Below are positions 23,809 through 34,200 of a stretch of DNA of 64,000 bases, piece after piece. Under the pieces are notes generated by a model. That model saw nothing but the letters and a program-made list of their open reading frames with translations, was not told the origin of the DNA and searched no databases. Both the position numbers and the translations under genes were made by a program. How positions within the stretch are numbered: position 1 is the first letter of the stretch; each line of letters begins with the position of its first letter. The DNA is from Candidatus Thiosymbion ectosymbiont of Catanema sp. Cochon2018 (GTDB lineage Bacteria > Pseudomonadota > Gammaproteobacteria > Chromatiales > Chromatiaceae): the NCBI GenBank assembly GCA_011392765.1, contig WYCW01000001.1:1415006-1479005 (forward strand), given 5' to 3'.

Positions 23809-24378
23809 TCAACCCCCCCCTGGCCGTAGCGTCGAGCCGGGTGAAAGAACGGGATAAGTGGGATAAGGCCACTTCCAGGTCCTTAAGTTCTCCGCGACCG
23901 GCACCATCCGGATGCAGTCCACCGGACAGGGAGAAACACAGAGCTCGCAGCCGGTGCATTCGTCCGCGATAACCGTGTGCATCTGCTTGGCGGCGCCCAG
24001 GATGGCGTCCACCGGGCAGGCCTGGATGCACAGGGTACAACCGATGCACAGCTGCTCGTCGATGACCGCCAGGGCCTTGGGCAGTTCTTCTCCGGCCTCC
24101 GGCGGCAAAGGGTCCTTGCCGAGCAGATCGGCGAGGGCCAGGATCACGGTCTCGCCCCCCGGCGCACACTTGTTGATCGCCACCTCGTCTCTGGCCACGG
24201 CCTCGGCGTAGGGGCGGCAGCCGGGGTAACCGCATTGCCCGCACTGAGTCTGGGGCAACAAGGCATCGATCCGGTCGGCGACGGGATCGCCCTCCACGCG
24301 GAAATGGGTAGCCGCGTAGCCCAGGAGCAGGCCCAGACAGGTAGCGAGTACCGCGAAGGCGGCGATGGCGGTCAGCAC
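23809..24378 (-). CDS. rnfB: Rnf complex ferredoxin-like subunit RnfB
   Basis: I place the start at GTG 24378 (GGGGAG upstream), giving 189 aa with an N-terminal membrane helix, the 4Fe-4S domain [16 protein letters not shown], and two ferredoxin clusters [12 protein letters not shown] and [12 protein letters not shown]. It accepts electrons from ferredoxin in the Rnf complex. It nearly abuts rnfA. A 420-bp repeat spacer separates it from rnfC. Confidence 0.93.
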   Translation of the reverse strand: MLTAIAAFAVLATCLGLLLGYAATHFRVEGDPVADRIDALLPQTQCGQCGYPGCRPYAEAVARDEVAINKCAPGGETVILALADLLGKDPLPPEAGEELPKALAVIDEQLCIGCTLCIQACPVDAILGAAKQMHTVIADECTGCELCVSPCPVDCIRMVPVAENLRTWKWPYPTYPVLSPGSTLRPGGG

Positions 24379-24392
24379 GCACCTACTCCCCG

Positions 24393-24974
24393 TCAAGAGG
24401 TTACGAGCCCCGTAAAACCCATGAAGGCCAGAGACATGAGGCCGGCGGTAATCAAGGCGATGGCGCTGCCTCGAAAGGGTTCGGGCACATCCGCCACATC
24501 CACCCGCTCGCGAATGGCCGCGAACAGGGCGAGTACCAGCGAAAAGCCGACGGCGGCGCCGAAACCATACAGGGCCGACTCGACGAAGGTTCGTTGCTCC
24601 TGCAGATTGAGCAGGGCAACCCCGAGCACCGCGCAGTTGGTAGTGATGAGCGGGAGAAAAATACCCAGCACCTGATACAGCACGGGGCTGGTCTTGTGCA
24701 TCACCGTCTCGGTGAACTGGACCGCGGCGGCGATGACCAGGATGAAAGCGATGGTGCGCAGGTACTCGATCCCCAGGGGCACCAGCAGGTAAGTGTTGAC
24801 CAGCCAGGCGGTGACCGAAGAGAGGGTGAGCACGAAGGCGGTCGCCAGCCCCATACCGGTAGCCGTCTCCAGCTTCTTGGAAACGCCCATGAAGGGGCAG
24901 AGTCCGAGGAACTTGACCAGCACGAAGTTATTGACCAACACGGTGCCGACCAGGATGAGGGCATATTCTTTCAT
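24393..24974 (-). CDS. rnfA: Rnf complex membrane subunit RnfA
   Basis: The 193-aa membrane protein has six transmembrane helices and the signatures [36 protein letters not shown] and [20 protein letters not shown]. It is homologous to RnfE and forms the ion channel with it. It is the first gene of the rnfABCD(GE) cluster on the minus strand. The repeat-rich stretch upstream (24975-26040) must contain the promoter. Confidence 0.95.
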   Translation of the reverse strand: MKEYALILVGTVLVNNFVLVKFLGLCPFMGVSKKLETATGMGLATAFVLTLSSVTAWLVNTYLLVPLGIEYLRTIAFILVIAAAVQFTETVMHKTSPVLYQVLGIFLPLITTNCAVLGVALLNLQEQRTFVESALYGFGAAVGFSLVLALFAAIRERVDVADVPEPFRGSAIALITAGLMSLAFMGFTGLVTS

Positions 24975-26039
24975 GCAGTTGCCGAATCAGATGGCCGGAT
25001 ACCCCGACCGTATAAAAAATCTTTTTAATCCGCGGATAAAGAATGTGATCACGAACAGAAACCCATACCCCATCATAGGGTTGCGAACGGCGTGGTTTCA
25101 ACGGGGTATTGGTGGGGGAATCCGCCGCCGGGCCTGGTGCGCGGCACCGCCCGGTCGCCGCGCCCAATTCACCATTTTAGCGTAAAGTCCTTCCAGCCGG
25201 GATTGACGATTGCCGGCGGCGATCATGATACCGGTCGTTCAATCTCGAACCGTAGCGGCACAAACATTTTGGCTCTTTATGGATTCCGGACTGCTGACGA
25301 TCATGGAAGGGCACGACCGGACACCCTGGGGTACGGCCTGTCTGCCGCCACCTGCCTGCCGCAGGCAGGGGCAGGCGGCAACCTAGGGGCGTTCTCAATT
25401 AAGCCGGGTCAGCGCAAAAACCGAGAACGTAGCGCAGGCGCCTGCCTGTCGGCAGACAGGTCTCGCCTGCACCCGCGGGCGAAACGCCCACATTTCGGCA
25501 GGCGGGACGCCTGCGCTACGTGGATTCGGCTTAGTTGAGAACGTTCCCTAACCCCGACACCGACCGAAATCCGCAGTCCCCGACTTGGCCACCGGGTTGG
25601 CCCTGGGCTACCGGCCCGCCGCCGCTTTGGATCGGGCGACGCATCCGTCCTGAGCACAGGCATTGCGGCCAAGGGAAAGCGCCGTCGCCGCGGCGCGTAG
25701 GGAACCCGACGCCCAGGTATCCGGCAAACGCCGCTGGGATCCCCCGTTACCGAGGTTCGATTTGGCCGCGCCGCTTTGCCGGCGCACTCCAAAGCAGTCC
25801 GGAACCCATAAAGAGCCTACTATGATTCCTTGAGGGACCTGCATCTTTACAGATGAGTCAAGTTTGTGCGCTGCACAAAAATAGTTCTGCCTCTTGTTGG
25901 GCAGGAATCGCAAATCCTTTGAACCACGGAGGCAGACACGGATAAACACGGATCACAATCCGTGTTTATCCGTGTCTGTCTCCGTGGTTCTTCGGTGCGG
26001 TTGGTCACGCCTCGTCGGTCTGAGGCGAAGCCTCGTTAG
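24975..26039. repeat. Gene-free repeat cluster upstream of rnfA
   Basis: It contains CTGCCTGCCGCAGGCAGG-type palindromes (about 25335-25470), stretches ending in GGCTCTTTATGGATTCCGGA (also at 13556, 40000 and 42422), and at 25817-26038 a long copy of the modular repeat with an inner GGATCACAATCC palindrome. No convincing gene was found on either strand. Confidence 0.7.
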
Positions 26040-26262
26040 GGATTGGACCCAAATCGTCTTCCGCATAACCGGCCCGGACGACAAACATCGGGACCGGGGT
26101 ACCGGCTTTGTCTGTGCCTGCCAGGGTGATGCGGTACTCGTGGTTACCTGCCGGCACGTCGCCCACGAGATCGGGTGCGACAACCTGCGCATCCGAGGCT
26201 TGCGGTACGAGGTCGTTTCCAGCGACGATGCCCAACCTGGGTTATTAAGGAAACCAGCGTGA
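26040..26262 (+). pseudogene. N-terminal remnant of a trypsin-like protease
   Basis: The frame reads RDRGTGFVCACQGDAVLVVT and then CRHVAHEIG, the beginning of a chymotrypsin-fold protease with its catalytic His, but stops after about 70 residues with no Asp or Ser region. No start codon is visible; the left side is cut by the modular repeat ending at 26038. Its stop overlaps the GTG of the SEFIR gene (GTGA). Trypsin-like proteases are common partners in the conflict systems to which the following genes appear to belong. Confidence 0.65.
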
Positions 26263-27662
26263 ACCGGCCCAACGTCTTTATCAGCTACAGCCATGACAGT
26301 GAGGGGCACACCGAGCGCGTGCGTGGGCTAGCCGCCGGCCTGGAGCGCGACGGGTGCACTTGCCATCTCGATATCCACAAAAACACGGACGAGGACTGGC
26401 CCACCTGGATGACCCGACAACTCATCGAAGCGGATATCGTCCTCTGCGTAGCTACCGAAACCTACGAAAAGCGCTTCCGCGATCGGGAGCTGCCCGATGT
26501 GGGGCTGGGTGTCGGCTGGGAGGCCGGGCTGATCCGGCGTCTGCTCTACACGAAAAAACTGCATAACAGCCATATCTTTCCGGTCTTCTTCGATCCTGCG
26601 GACCGGCGGCATATCCCCCTCGAACTCCAGGGACATGACCATTTCCCGCTCGACGGACCGGACGGATACGAATCCCTGCTGCGCAAGATATTGAATCGCC
26701 CGCTATACAAGGGACCCGAATCCGGTTCGGCGCCTGATCTTCCGACCCACACGACCGAACCCCTGTTTTCCCGGCCTGGTGAACCCGCGTCCGGCGAGTC
26801 ACCGTCCGTAGCTCGGCTCGACGAGACCGATGGCGCAGAGCCCGCTGACGAATACGCCACCGAGACCGACAACCCTCTCGTCAAGATCCTGGACCATACC
26901 GACCAACTTCCGACCATCCGCGATCTTCTGAAGGATAACGACAACGACCGAGCGGTCGCATTGGTCGAGGCCTGCTCAAAGGACTGGCCCTCCTATCTCG
27001 CCGACCATGTCCACCTGAAGTTCGGGCCGAAACACAATCGGGACCTACAGGGGGCGGTTTCGCTTCGCCTCATCGGTTCTGATGGTGCGGCCTTCTGGGA
27101 GGCCCTGCTCGAAGCAATACCGGGCGCCTCCGGGGCCCCGGACGAGGAGGCCAAGCGGGCCGTGATCCGCGGCTGGATCAATGGCGTCGATCTGCGGGTG
27201 CTCTATTTTTCAGTAGGGTTGAAGCGTTATGGCCGCGACCTCCCGAAGATCATCCGCAGTGCCGACGAGACCTTCAAGAAGCTCGGGATCAGGTCGGGGT
27301 CCCGCGTCTTGCTCATCATCGCCTGCCTGCGCAACGAACCCGACAAGACGCCGTTCTGGTGGCCCTGGTACGCCCGTTTCAAGCTGGCAAAGCTGGAGCG
27401 CTGCCATCGCCTGGCTGCCATGCGTCCCTTGGAGGAGGTCGACATCGAAAATTGGTACGACGGTTTCCCGGATCCGCTGCGTACCTACTACGACCGCGAT
27501 CAGCTTAAAGCCGAGTTGCGTGCCCTGTTCGATTCCGGCTGCGCTGGCATCCGCTACGAGCAGGCGCGCAACTGCCTGATAGGTGAAGAAAAGAAGGTAG
27601 ATGGGAAGACAGTTAAGGATGAGGGTGCATTGCAGCGGGCGCGCCGCAATCCATGTCCATGA
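26259..27662 (+). CDS. SEFIR-domain effector protein with probable iSTAND-like C-terminus
   Basis: GTG 26259 is preceded by AAGGAAA; the product is 467 aa. Residues 1-145 form a SEFIR (TIR-related) domain: VFISYSHDSEGHTERVRGLA, a LDIHKNTDEDWPTWM block and VLCVATETYEKRF. A disordered linker follows (about 150-205). Residues about 210-440 form an alpha/beta region (WGSYLADHVHLKF-type start, VLLIIACLRNEPDKTPFWW) that I interpret as an effector-associated plus iSTAND-like module. Such proteins signal or degrade NAD-like substrates in NTP-dependent conflict systems. It lies upstream of MoxR and FGE-domain genes. Confidence 0.75.
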   Translation: MNRPNVFISYSHDSEGHTERVRGLAAGLERDGCTCHLDIHKNTDEDWPTWMTRQLIEADIVLCVATETYEKRFRDRELPDVGLGVGWEAGLIRRLLYTKKLHNSHIFPVFFDPADRRHIPLELQGHDHFPLDGPDGYESLLRKILNRPLYKGPESGSAPDLPTHTTEPLFSRPGEPASGESPSVARLDETDGAEPADEYATETDNPLVKILDHTDQLPTIRDLLKDNDNDRAVALVEACSKDWPSYLADHVHLKFGPKHNRDLQGAVSLRLIGSDGAAFWEALLEAIPGASGAPDEEAKRAVIRGWINGVDLRVLYFSVGLKRYGRDLPKIIRSADETFKKLGIRSGSRVLLIIACLRNEPDKTPFWWPWYARFKLAKLERCHRLAAMRPLEEVDIENWYDGFPDPLRTYYDRDQLKAELRALFDSGCAGIRYEQARNCLIGEEKKVDGKTVKDEGALQRARRNPCP

Positions 27663-28132
<470 letters not shown>

Positions 28133-28300
28133 ATGGCCCGCCGTGTCCTCGATGTAGAGAAACGACTGCGGCGCCCGGTGGCAACCGAACGCTGCGAGTG
28201 GGAGCGGATCGAGGGACCGCGAGAGTATGGATTGCGCGCACAGCGTGCTGGTCGAGTAGATGTTTTGCTTATTTTTGAATCGTTACTAACAGTGCAATGA
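28133..28300 (+). CDS. Short ORF of unknown origin upstream of moxR
   Basis: ATG 28133 gives 55 residues (MARRVLDVEKRLRRPVATER...). It could be a remnant of a conflict-system gene. I see no diagnostic motif and no good ribosome binding site, so it may not be real. Confidence 0.25.
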   Translation: MARRVLDVEKRLRRPVATERCEWERIEGPREYGLRAQRAGRVDVLLIFESLLTVQ

Positions 28301-29323
28301 CCGTCAAGCAGGTCCCCGACACCTAAAGGAGATCGACCATGAGCGAACTGCGCCTCTACACCGGCCGCGGCCACCGCGACCCCAGGGCCGCGGATAGACT
28401 ACCCACGGTGGACCCGGCCACTCTGCGTACTCCCCAGGGCTACCGTGCCACCGCTCGCACGGCAGCGGCCGTCGAGGTCGCCCTGACCCTCGGTATGCCC
28501 CTGTTGATAACCGGCGAGCCGGGCTCGGGCAAATCCGGTCTGGCCGCCGGCATCGCCTGGGAGCTCGGTCTCGGAGAAGTGCTGCGCTTTGCGGTCAAGT
28601 CCGATACCGAGTCCCGCGACCTTTTCTACCGCTTCGATACGGTGGGGCGCTTCCACGCCGCCAATACCCTGAAGGGGGGTGATCCCGACCCCGGCCGCTT
28701 CATCACCTTCGAGCCCCTGGGCCGTGCCATCCTGTGGGCCAAGCCGAAGGATGTGGTCGATAAGTTGGGAGTGCCGGATTACGCCGTCGATCACCCCGGC
28801 AAGCAGCGCCGCTCCGTGGTCCTGATCGACGAGATCGACAAGGCCCCGCGGGATGTACCCAACGACATCCTGGTCGAGATCGAGAACATGCAGTTCGACA
28901 TCCCGGAGCTGAGCGGTGCCGGGCGGCCTACGGTGCGGGTCGTGCTCGGGGAGGATGAGAACCGCTACCGGCCCATTGTGGTCTTTACCAGCAACTCCGA
29001 AAAGGCCCTGCCGGACCCCTTCCTGCGCCGTTGTGTCTACCTGCACCAGCAGTTCCCACCCTTCGAGGAAGATCTGCGCAAGAAACAGGGCGAGTTGCCC
29101 GCGGATCGGGTCACCGTGGAATCCATTGTCGAAGCCCGTCTCGGTGCCCGCTATCGGGGCCAGGACGCGATCTCCCGCCGCATCGAAGATGCGATAGGTT
29201 TCTTCCGCTTCCTGCGCGACCAACAGGCGGGCCTGGAGCGCCGTCCGACCCTGGCGGAACTCCTGAACTGGCTCGACTATCTCATGCCCCAGGGCACGCC
29301 GGTTGCAGAGTGGCATGCCCTGG

Positions 29324-30538
29324 CAGGGCGAGCGCGTATAAACTCCTATCCAAACACGACCTTAGCGCGGTAGTCGTCATCCCAAGCGGCTTGTCGTCGC
29401 TTCTGTGCCAGACGCCGGGAGGAGGGCTCACGTTCAAACAAATTCAGGCACAGGTGGCGGATCGCGGTCATGATCGCCGGCGCGTTGCCTCTGCAGATGC
29501 GACTGGCGTCCTCACCAAACACCACATCAAGTCGCCAGTGAAGCCGATTTTCCACTCCCCAGTGTCCGCGCACGGCGTGCGCGAAACGCGGGGCATCGGC
29601 GGCAATGGCGTTGAGATAAAGACGTTGCTCCACGGTTTCGGTCTCGCCAATCAAGCAGCTACGCTCGACCAGACCGATGCTGCGTAGCCCCATCCACTGC
29701 GCGGTGTTAGGAAGTGTTTGCAACTCCTCGGTGATCCAGTAGCGGCGGGTTTCCAAGCGCCCATGGTCCTTATCAACTTCTTCATAGAAGTCATGCTCGA
29801 CCCCGGCAAACTCCCCGGCTTGGGCCACCGCAAAAAAGTCCTTGACCGCCTCGTATAGGGCACTCTGGTTGCCTTTGAGTGCCAACACGTATTCACCACC
29901 GTGGTTGACGATTTGTGCCGCAATCTCCCGCTGACAACCCATGGCATCAATGGTGACGATACTGCCGGTCAGTTCCAGTAACTCCAACAACTTAGGAATA
30001 GCCGTGATTTCGTTGGATTTCTCCGCCGTCGCTTCCTGGCCCAGGACCAGGCGATTGGTGTTTGCCCAGGCACTGACCATGTGTAATGCCGCGCGTCCAC
30101 GCTTGCGATCACGTGAGCCTTTGGCGGTTTTACCATCCACTGCGATGACCTCACCCCCCGTGGTTTGTGCGATGGCTGCGGTCCAGTTCGCAAAGCACGC
30201 TTGAAATCCCTTGACCGATAACCGGGAGATCAGACTGGCAATGCAATCGTGAGACGGGACACCATTGGCAAACGGGGCAAACTGGCGTAGCCACTCGAGT
30301 TTCGCCTTACCGAACTCTTCGATGGCTTCCCATCCGTCAGCACCTCCGGTGACGGCACAAATCACCAGAAGCAGAATATCCATAAATCCATGGCGCTTGT
30401 TGCGCTCAACCCGAGGGTCCTCAAGTCCGGAAAAATGCTCTTGGATGCTGTTTGTCATGGGGAAACCTCCGCAAAGTCGTCCCCCCCTACTTTCCCCTAT
30501 CTACTTGTTACTACACAACTTTATACGCGCTCGCCCTG
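29324..30538 (-). mobile_element. ISAs1-family insertion sequence with 10-bp target duplication
   Basis: The 1215-bp element has terminal inverted repeats beginning CAGGGCGAGCGCGTATAAA at both ends and is flanked by direct repeats of CATGCCCTGG (29314-29323 and 30539-30548). It encodes one intact transposase on the minus strand. The exact duplication and the uncorrupted halves of the host gene suggest a recent insertion. Confidence 0.93.
29346..30458 (-). CDS. ISAs1-family DDE transposase
   Basis: The 370-aa protein matches the ISAs1 family: an N-terminal HFSGLEDPRVERNKRHGFMD block, then IAVDGKTAKGSRD (first catalytic Asp), VTIDAMGCQREIAAQI (second Asp) and HWGVENRLHWRLDV with the catalytic Glu. 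Length is normal and the frame is intact, so the element is potentially active. It is transcribed opposite to the interrupted moxR gene. Confidence 0.94.
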   Translation of the reverse strand: MTNSIQEHFSGLEDPRVERNKRHGFMDILLLVICAVTGGADGWEAIEEFGKAKLEWLRQFAPFANGVPSHDCIASLISRLSVKGFQACFANWTAAIAQTTGGEVIAVDGKTAKGSRDRKRGRAALHMVSAWANTNRLVLGQEATAEKSNEITAIPKLLELLELTGSIVTIDAMGCQREIAAQIVNHGGEYVLALKGNQSALYEAVKDFFAVAQAGEFAGVEHDFYEEVDKDHGRLETRRYWITEELQTLPNTAQWMGLRSIGLVERSCLIGETETVEQRLYLNAIAADAPRFAHAVRGHWGVENRLHWRLDVVFGEDASRICRGNAPAIMTAIRHLCLNLFEREPSSRRLAQKRRQAAWDDDYRAKVVFG

Positions 30539-30679
30539 CATGCCCTGGCCGCTTTGAGGCAGGGGGAAGGCGCAGGCGATACCGTGCTGCGGGCCGGCAT
30601 CGAGTCCCTGTTGCTGAAATCCCCCGACGACCAGGACCGGATCGACAAACTGTTGACCGGCTGGCGCGGCGGGCGCTGA

Positions 30680-31277
30680 CGGGCACCTGACGAGGCCTTG
30701 TCTAAGAGACTGTCTAAAAAGGGACCGTAGGCTGGGTTGCGGCCAGGGACGGCCAAAACCCAGCAATAACCTGGGGTTCGTTCCTTGCCCCCCAGCCTAC
30801 CGATTTAAAATCAATGTGTTAGTTTTTAGACAGCCTCTAAGAAGCTGTCCGGTTAAAAGCAATCCTGGATGATTCGGCGCAGTTTGGAGGATCGGACTTT
30901 CTTTATCCACAGATTACGCAGATTTCCGCAGATTAAGAAACGAAATAATCTGTGGAAATCTGCGTAATCTGCGGATTAAAAAAGGTTTCCTATCAGGCTG
31001 GACTTAGCCCGTAGGCTGGGTTGAGGAACGAAACCCAGCGCTGCCGAGTGCCGGGTTCGTCCCTGAACCCAGCCTACGAGCTGGCGCGGCGGGCGCTGAC
31101 GGGCACCCGACGAGGCTTTGTCTAAGAAGCTGTCCGGTTAAAAGCAATCCTGAATGATTCGGCGCAGTTTGGAGGACCGGACTTTCTTTATCCACAGATT
31201 ACGCAGATTTCCGCAGATTAAGAAACGAAATAATCTGTGGAAATCTGCGTAATCTGCGGATTAAAAAAGGAATCCTA
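30680..31277. repeat. Segmental duplication and MITE between moxR and the FGE-domain gene
   Basis: The end of moxR plus its flank (from about 30659, CTGGCGCGGCGGGCGCTGAC) is duplicated at 31079, and a second block of about 145 bp (from 30841, GAAGCTGTCCGGTTAAAAGC) recurs at 31126-31270 with few changes. Between the copies lie a MITE-like unit (30707-30838, ends AGACTGTCTAAAAA / TTTTTAGACAGCCTCT) and a REP-like palindrome (31009-31079). Confidence 0.88.
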
Positions 31278-34200
31278 GTGACCATGCCCCAAGCCCCACC
31301 GGTTTCGTACCCCTCCGGCCCCCTGGCGCGTTATCACTGTGCCCTGCCCCGGTTGGCGGCGCTGCTGCGCGGGGCCGGTCTGCCGGTGGGTCTCGATCGT
31401 TGGCAGAATATCTACGACCTGCTGCTGGCGCTCAATGCCCAGGACCGACTGCCGCAACAGGCCGCCGACCTCGAACATCTGATCGCGCCCCTGCTGTGTC
31501 GTTCCGTGGAGGAGCAGCGACAGTTCGGTGAGCTCTTCGCCCAGTGGCTCGCGGGCCTGGAGCCGGATCTGCGCGGGCCGGGGGAAGAGGTCGCGGCGGC
31601 GACCTCCGACACCGACACACCGCCGCAGCCGCCACCGCTGCCGCGTCTGCGCTGGTGGCTGTCGGGCCTCGCGCTGCTGTTCCTCGTGCTGGCCGGGACC
31701 CGCTATTGGTATCACATCCAATCTCAACCATCGCCCTCACCGCCGCCCCCAAACGAGCAGGCCCTGCTCCTGCCCGACAGTGAGCCGACCTCATCGCCAT
31801 CCCAGCCTGCGGACAAGCCGGTCCTGCCGACAACGCCATCGCCGGAGACAAAAGGGCCAACGCTGGAGCCCGTCCCACCACGCACACCCCTCGATGGACC
31901 GACCCTGGGCCCTGTCTACCGCGCCTGGTTGGAGACCCTGGGGGATGTGCTCCTGATCCTGCCGGGCTGCCTGGCCCTGCTTTGGCTGCTCCTGCGCTGG
32001 CTGACCTGGAAGACGGTACTGGAGCGCCGCCGGGGCGATCCGAACGACCCGCTCACCCACATCGGCCTGCCTGCCCACAGCGACGACCTGCTCGCTGCCC
32101 CCGACCTGCAGCAGACCCTCAAACGCCTGCATACCCCGGTAGCGGTACCGACCCGGCGTCTGGATGTCGACGCCACGGTCGACCGCACCGCCCGCCATGC
32201 CGGGCTGTTGCAACCGGTACGCCGTGCTCGCCGCCGGGTGCCGGAGCTGGTGGTCCTGGTCGAGCAGCACCATGCCGGTGACCAGATGGCTGGGCTGGCG
32301 GGCCAGGTGGTGGACCGGCTGCAGGCGGCCGGGCTCGACCTCTATCCTTACTACTACCGTGACAGCCCCCGACGGCTGATCGGTCGCAACGGTCGGTGGC
32401 GCCCCCTGGCCGCGGTCGCCGGCCGGCATACGGGTGCGCGGCTGCTCCTGATCGGCGAGCCCGCGGCCCTGATCGACCCCTTCTCCGACGCCGCCTTGCC
32501 CTGGCTCGACGCCTTCGCCCCCTGGCCCGAGCGTGGGCTGCTGGTCACCCGGCGTCCGCCCGAACGCTGGCAATCGGCCCTGACAGAGGCAGGCTTCGTC
32601 GTCGCCCAGCTCGACAGCGCCGGGGTTCGGGCCCTCGCCCTATCCCTGAGCGGCCAGCCACCCGCCGGTGCGGATCTTGCCCTGCCGAATCTCACCGTAC
32701 CCCTGCCCCGGCTGCTTCAGGACACCCGGCGCTGGACCCAGCCGATAGCGCCGGCGTCCGGGGAGCAGGCCGAACTACTGTCCGTGCTGGACGGTTACCT
32801 GGGGTCGGACGGCAGCCGACTGCTCACGGCAATGGCCGCCTACCCCCAGCTCCACTGGGGCCTGACCCGCCTCCTGGATCTGAGTCTGCTCCCCGATTCT
32901 GACGCCGTGGCGCGTGAGCGCCGGCTGCTCAAGGTCGCGCGCCTGCCCTGGAGCCGTGCCGGTTGGCTGCCGGGTTGGCTACGCGAAGCCCTGCTGGAAC
33001 GCCTCGACCGCAACGGTGAGCGCACGCTCCGCCAGATCTACCGCCGATTGCTGCACCCCGAGTCGGGGACCGGTGACGGGCGCCTCGCGTTGCCCGTCGC
33101 CTTGCCGCGCGCCGTCGGAATCCGGGCAAGGCTCCGGGAATGGCTGCGCCAAAAAGGCTGGCGGCTCGACCGCTGGCTGTCCGCATCGCGTACCCTGTCC
33201 GCCGAGTACGGCGCCCTCAACGATGCTATCTTCGCCGATGTCCTGTTCGGTTGGCGCCCGCGGCTGCTCGATTTCGTCCTGCCCAGGCATCTGCTGCGCC
33301 GCTATCTGGGCGGGACCCTGCTCCGGGCCCTGCTTGGGCGTGCGGCGCTCGCCCTGGCGTTGGCCGCCGCCGGCGCCTGGCTCGCTGGGGGCATTTGGCA
33401 GCAGTGGGGTCGGGAAGCGGTGGAATCACGTCTGCTCGCCATGCAGAAGGCCACATACGCCGAGTACCGGGTCACCATCCGGCACCGAAAAGAGACCGCC
33501 GATCTTGCACAATCTCTCTCTAAGACCCTGAAGGCCGACGGCTTCGGTACACCGATCATCGAAACGGCCTTGGAGCCGCCTACGGAAGGCGCCGAATCCC
33601 TGCCACTGGTCAACCAGATCCAATGGGGCGATCCCGCCGACGAATCGATAGCCGACTATCTTGCCCAACGCCTGACCTACCTCACCTGGGGTCAAGCCCC
33701 CGCAGTGACCGACCAGCCCGATCCCATGGTGGCCCTTGCCGAGCTTGCCCAACCGCCAGACCCCAAAGCTTTGCGGATATTGCTGTGGAGGACCCCCGGC
33801 ACCACCGGTAGCGAGTTCACGGACCCGCTGGCGTACCCCCTGACTCCGGAGCAGATTGCCGAGTTGACGACTCCGCCCGAACCATCGCCGGGAGTGCCGC
33901 AACCGGAGACACCGGATACTAGGGAGAAGAAACAAGTGCCGGAGCCGACACCTCCGCTGGATGTCGATACCAGGGATGCCCAGCGATTTCAGATCCGGAT
34001 CGATCAACTGGATAAGCAGTTGGCAAGACTGCGGCGCGAGATGGTACTGGAGGAGTCGGGGGCCGATGGCCGAGCCGCCGGAAGGGGTCCCAAGTGGAAA
34101 AACCTGAATAAAAAATTGCAAGGCGTTGTTGCCGAGCGCAAGGCCGTGGCCTCCCAATTGCGGGAGCTGCTTGGTCAGACGTTCCGCGATCCCCTACAGA

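Larger units (their letters stand above)
28339..30679 (+). pseudogene. MoxR-type AAA+ ATPase gene interrupted by an ISAs1-family element
   Basis: AAGGAGAT precedes ATG 28339. Walker A GEPGSGKS (residues 59-66), Walker B VVLIDEIDKA, and sensor 1 VFTSNSEKALPDPFLRRC define a MoxR/RavA-like AAA+ protein. At codon ~329 (EWHALA) an IS interrupts it. Removing the IS and one 10-bp target duplication joins EWHALA to ALRQGEGAGDTVLRAG...GWRGGR, with a stop at 30677-30679 and a predicted 371 aa. The truncated form would be 344 aa with 16 IS-encoded residues. MoxR ATPases power partner proteins with vWA-like domains, here the 1220-aa protein downstream. Confidence 0.88.
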
